Source of the DNA: Deltaproteobacteria bacterium
Lineage (GTDB): Bacteria; Bdellovibrionota; UBA1018
Reading direction: 5' to 3'
Assembly: GCA_016194835.1 (NCBI GenBank)
Contig: JACQAU010000174.1
Location: 1 to 5,814, forward strand
DNA: 5,814 nucleotides
In this document: positions 5,676-5,814 of the stretch, one piece after another
How positions within the stretch are numbered: the first letter of the stretch is position 1
Layout of the letters: every line of letters starts with the position of its first letter
Position numbers and translations under genes: made by a program
Notes under the pieces: model-generated
What the model was told of the DNA's origin: nothing
Database searches by the model: none
The model's input: the letters and a program-made list of their open reading frames with translations, nothing else

Positions 5676-5814
5676 GCAGTGTTTATTTTATTGCTGGAAA
5701 ATATAATAAACGATAATAAAGGCTTGTGAAAAAACTCGTGTTTTTTTTTTTTTTTTTTTCTGCAATTACGCTTTCATCTCTCATATAAGACTTACAACTA
5801 CCTGATTTGGTCGA
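5676..5814. other. Right-edge region without a confident gene
   Basis: Apart from the T tract I find no supported gene here. On the minus strand one frame is open from the edge to a TAA at 5685-5683 (43 codons, passing through the A tract as lysines). Another enters from the edge and stops with TGA at 5783-5781 after RPNQVVVSLI. Either could be the tail of a gene outside the window, but both are too short to judge. Confidence 0.3.
5741..5759. repeat. Homopolymer tract of 19 T
   Basis: Nineteen consecutive T on the plus strand (A on the minus strand), about 120-140 nt upstream of the exported-protein start. It is by far the longest single-base run in the window. Such tracts slip during replication and sequencing, so the true length may vary. 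Confidence 0.9.

Noticed and set aside
5729..5759. Possible plus-strand terminator, AAAAAAC-TCGT-GTTTTTT followed by the long T run
   Set aside because: The stem is almost only A-T pairs and no plus-strand gene ends nearby, so I keep it only as a homopolymer tract.
5683..5814. 43-codon open frame on the minus strand through the A tract
   Set aside because: It is short, AT-rich and lysine-dominated, with no recognisable protein pattern; chance openness is likely.

Overview
This is a short, AT-rich stretch of bacterial chromosome that looks like housekeeping sequence with one small accessory cassette. The signal peptides, the PQQ-type sugar dehydrogenase (a periplasmic family in Gram-negatives) and the FumA-type class I fumarase point to a Gram-negative bacterium. 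I cannot fix the lineage from the sequence. An AT-rich proteobacterium or a Bdellovibrionota-like organism is a guess.

Plus strand, 1-1449: the last 25 codons of an unidentified membrane protein, then a two-gene nucleoside salvage unit. A trimeric-type purine nucleoside phosphorylase is followed after 11 nt by a tetrameric-type cytidine deaminase. Together they would deaminate cytidine nucleosides and release purine bases for salvage or for sugar-phosphate catabolism. The phosphorylase starts with GTG, has no visible Shine-Dalgarno, and sits directly after the stop of a 25-codon in-frame upstream ORF.

Minus strand, 5622-1487 (reading leftwards), in order: an unrecognised 172-aa exported protein with its own promoter, a perfect Shine-Dalgarno and a strong intrinsic terminator; a class I (4Fe-4S) fumarate hydratase with a perfect Shine-Dalgarno; an exported PQQ-dependent sugar dehydrogenase family protein with no Shine-Dalgarno; and a DUF4160-DUF2442 gene pair, a recurring two-gene module of unknown function that is arranged like a toxin-antitoxin pair. 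The DUF2442 gene converges on the cytidine deaminase gene with only 37 nt between them and no clear terminator.

Right edge, 5623-5814: promoter and leader of the exported protein, then a 19-nt homopolymeric T tract and no confident gene.

I see no CRISPR array, tRNA, rRNA, insertion sequence or attachment site. All full-length genes appear intact. No clear undescribed system stands out. The best candidates for a second look are the DUF4160-DUF2442 pair, the unusual start region of the phosphorylase, the apparently leaderless start of the sugar dehydrogenase with an 11-bp tandem repeat in front of it, and the unknown exported protein.
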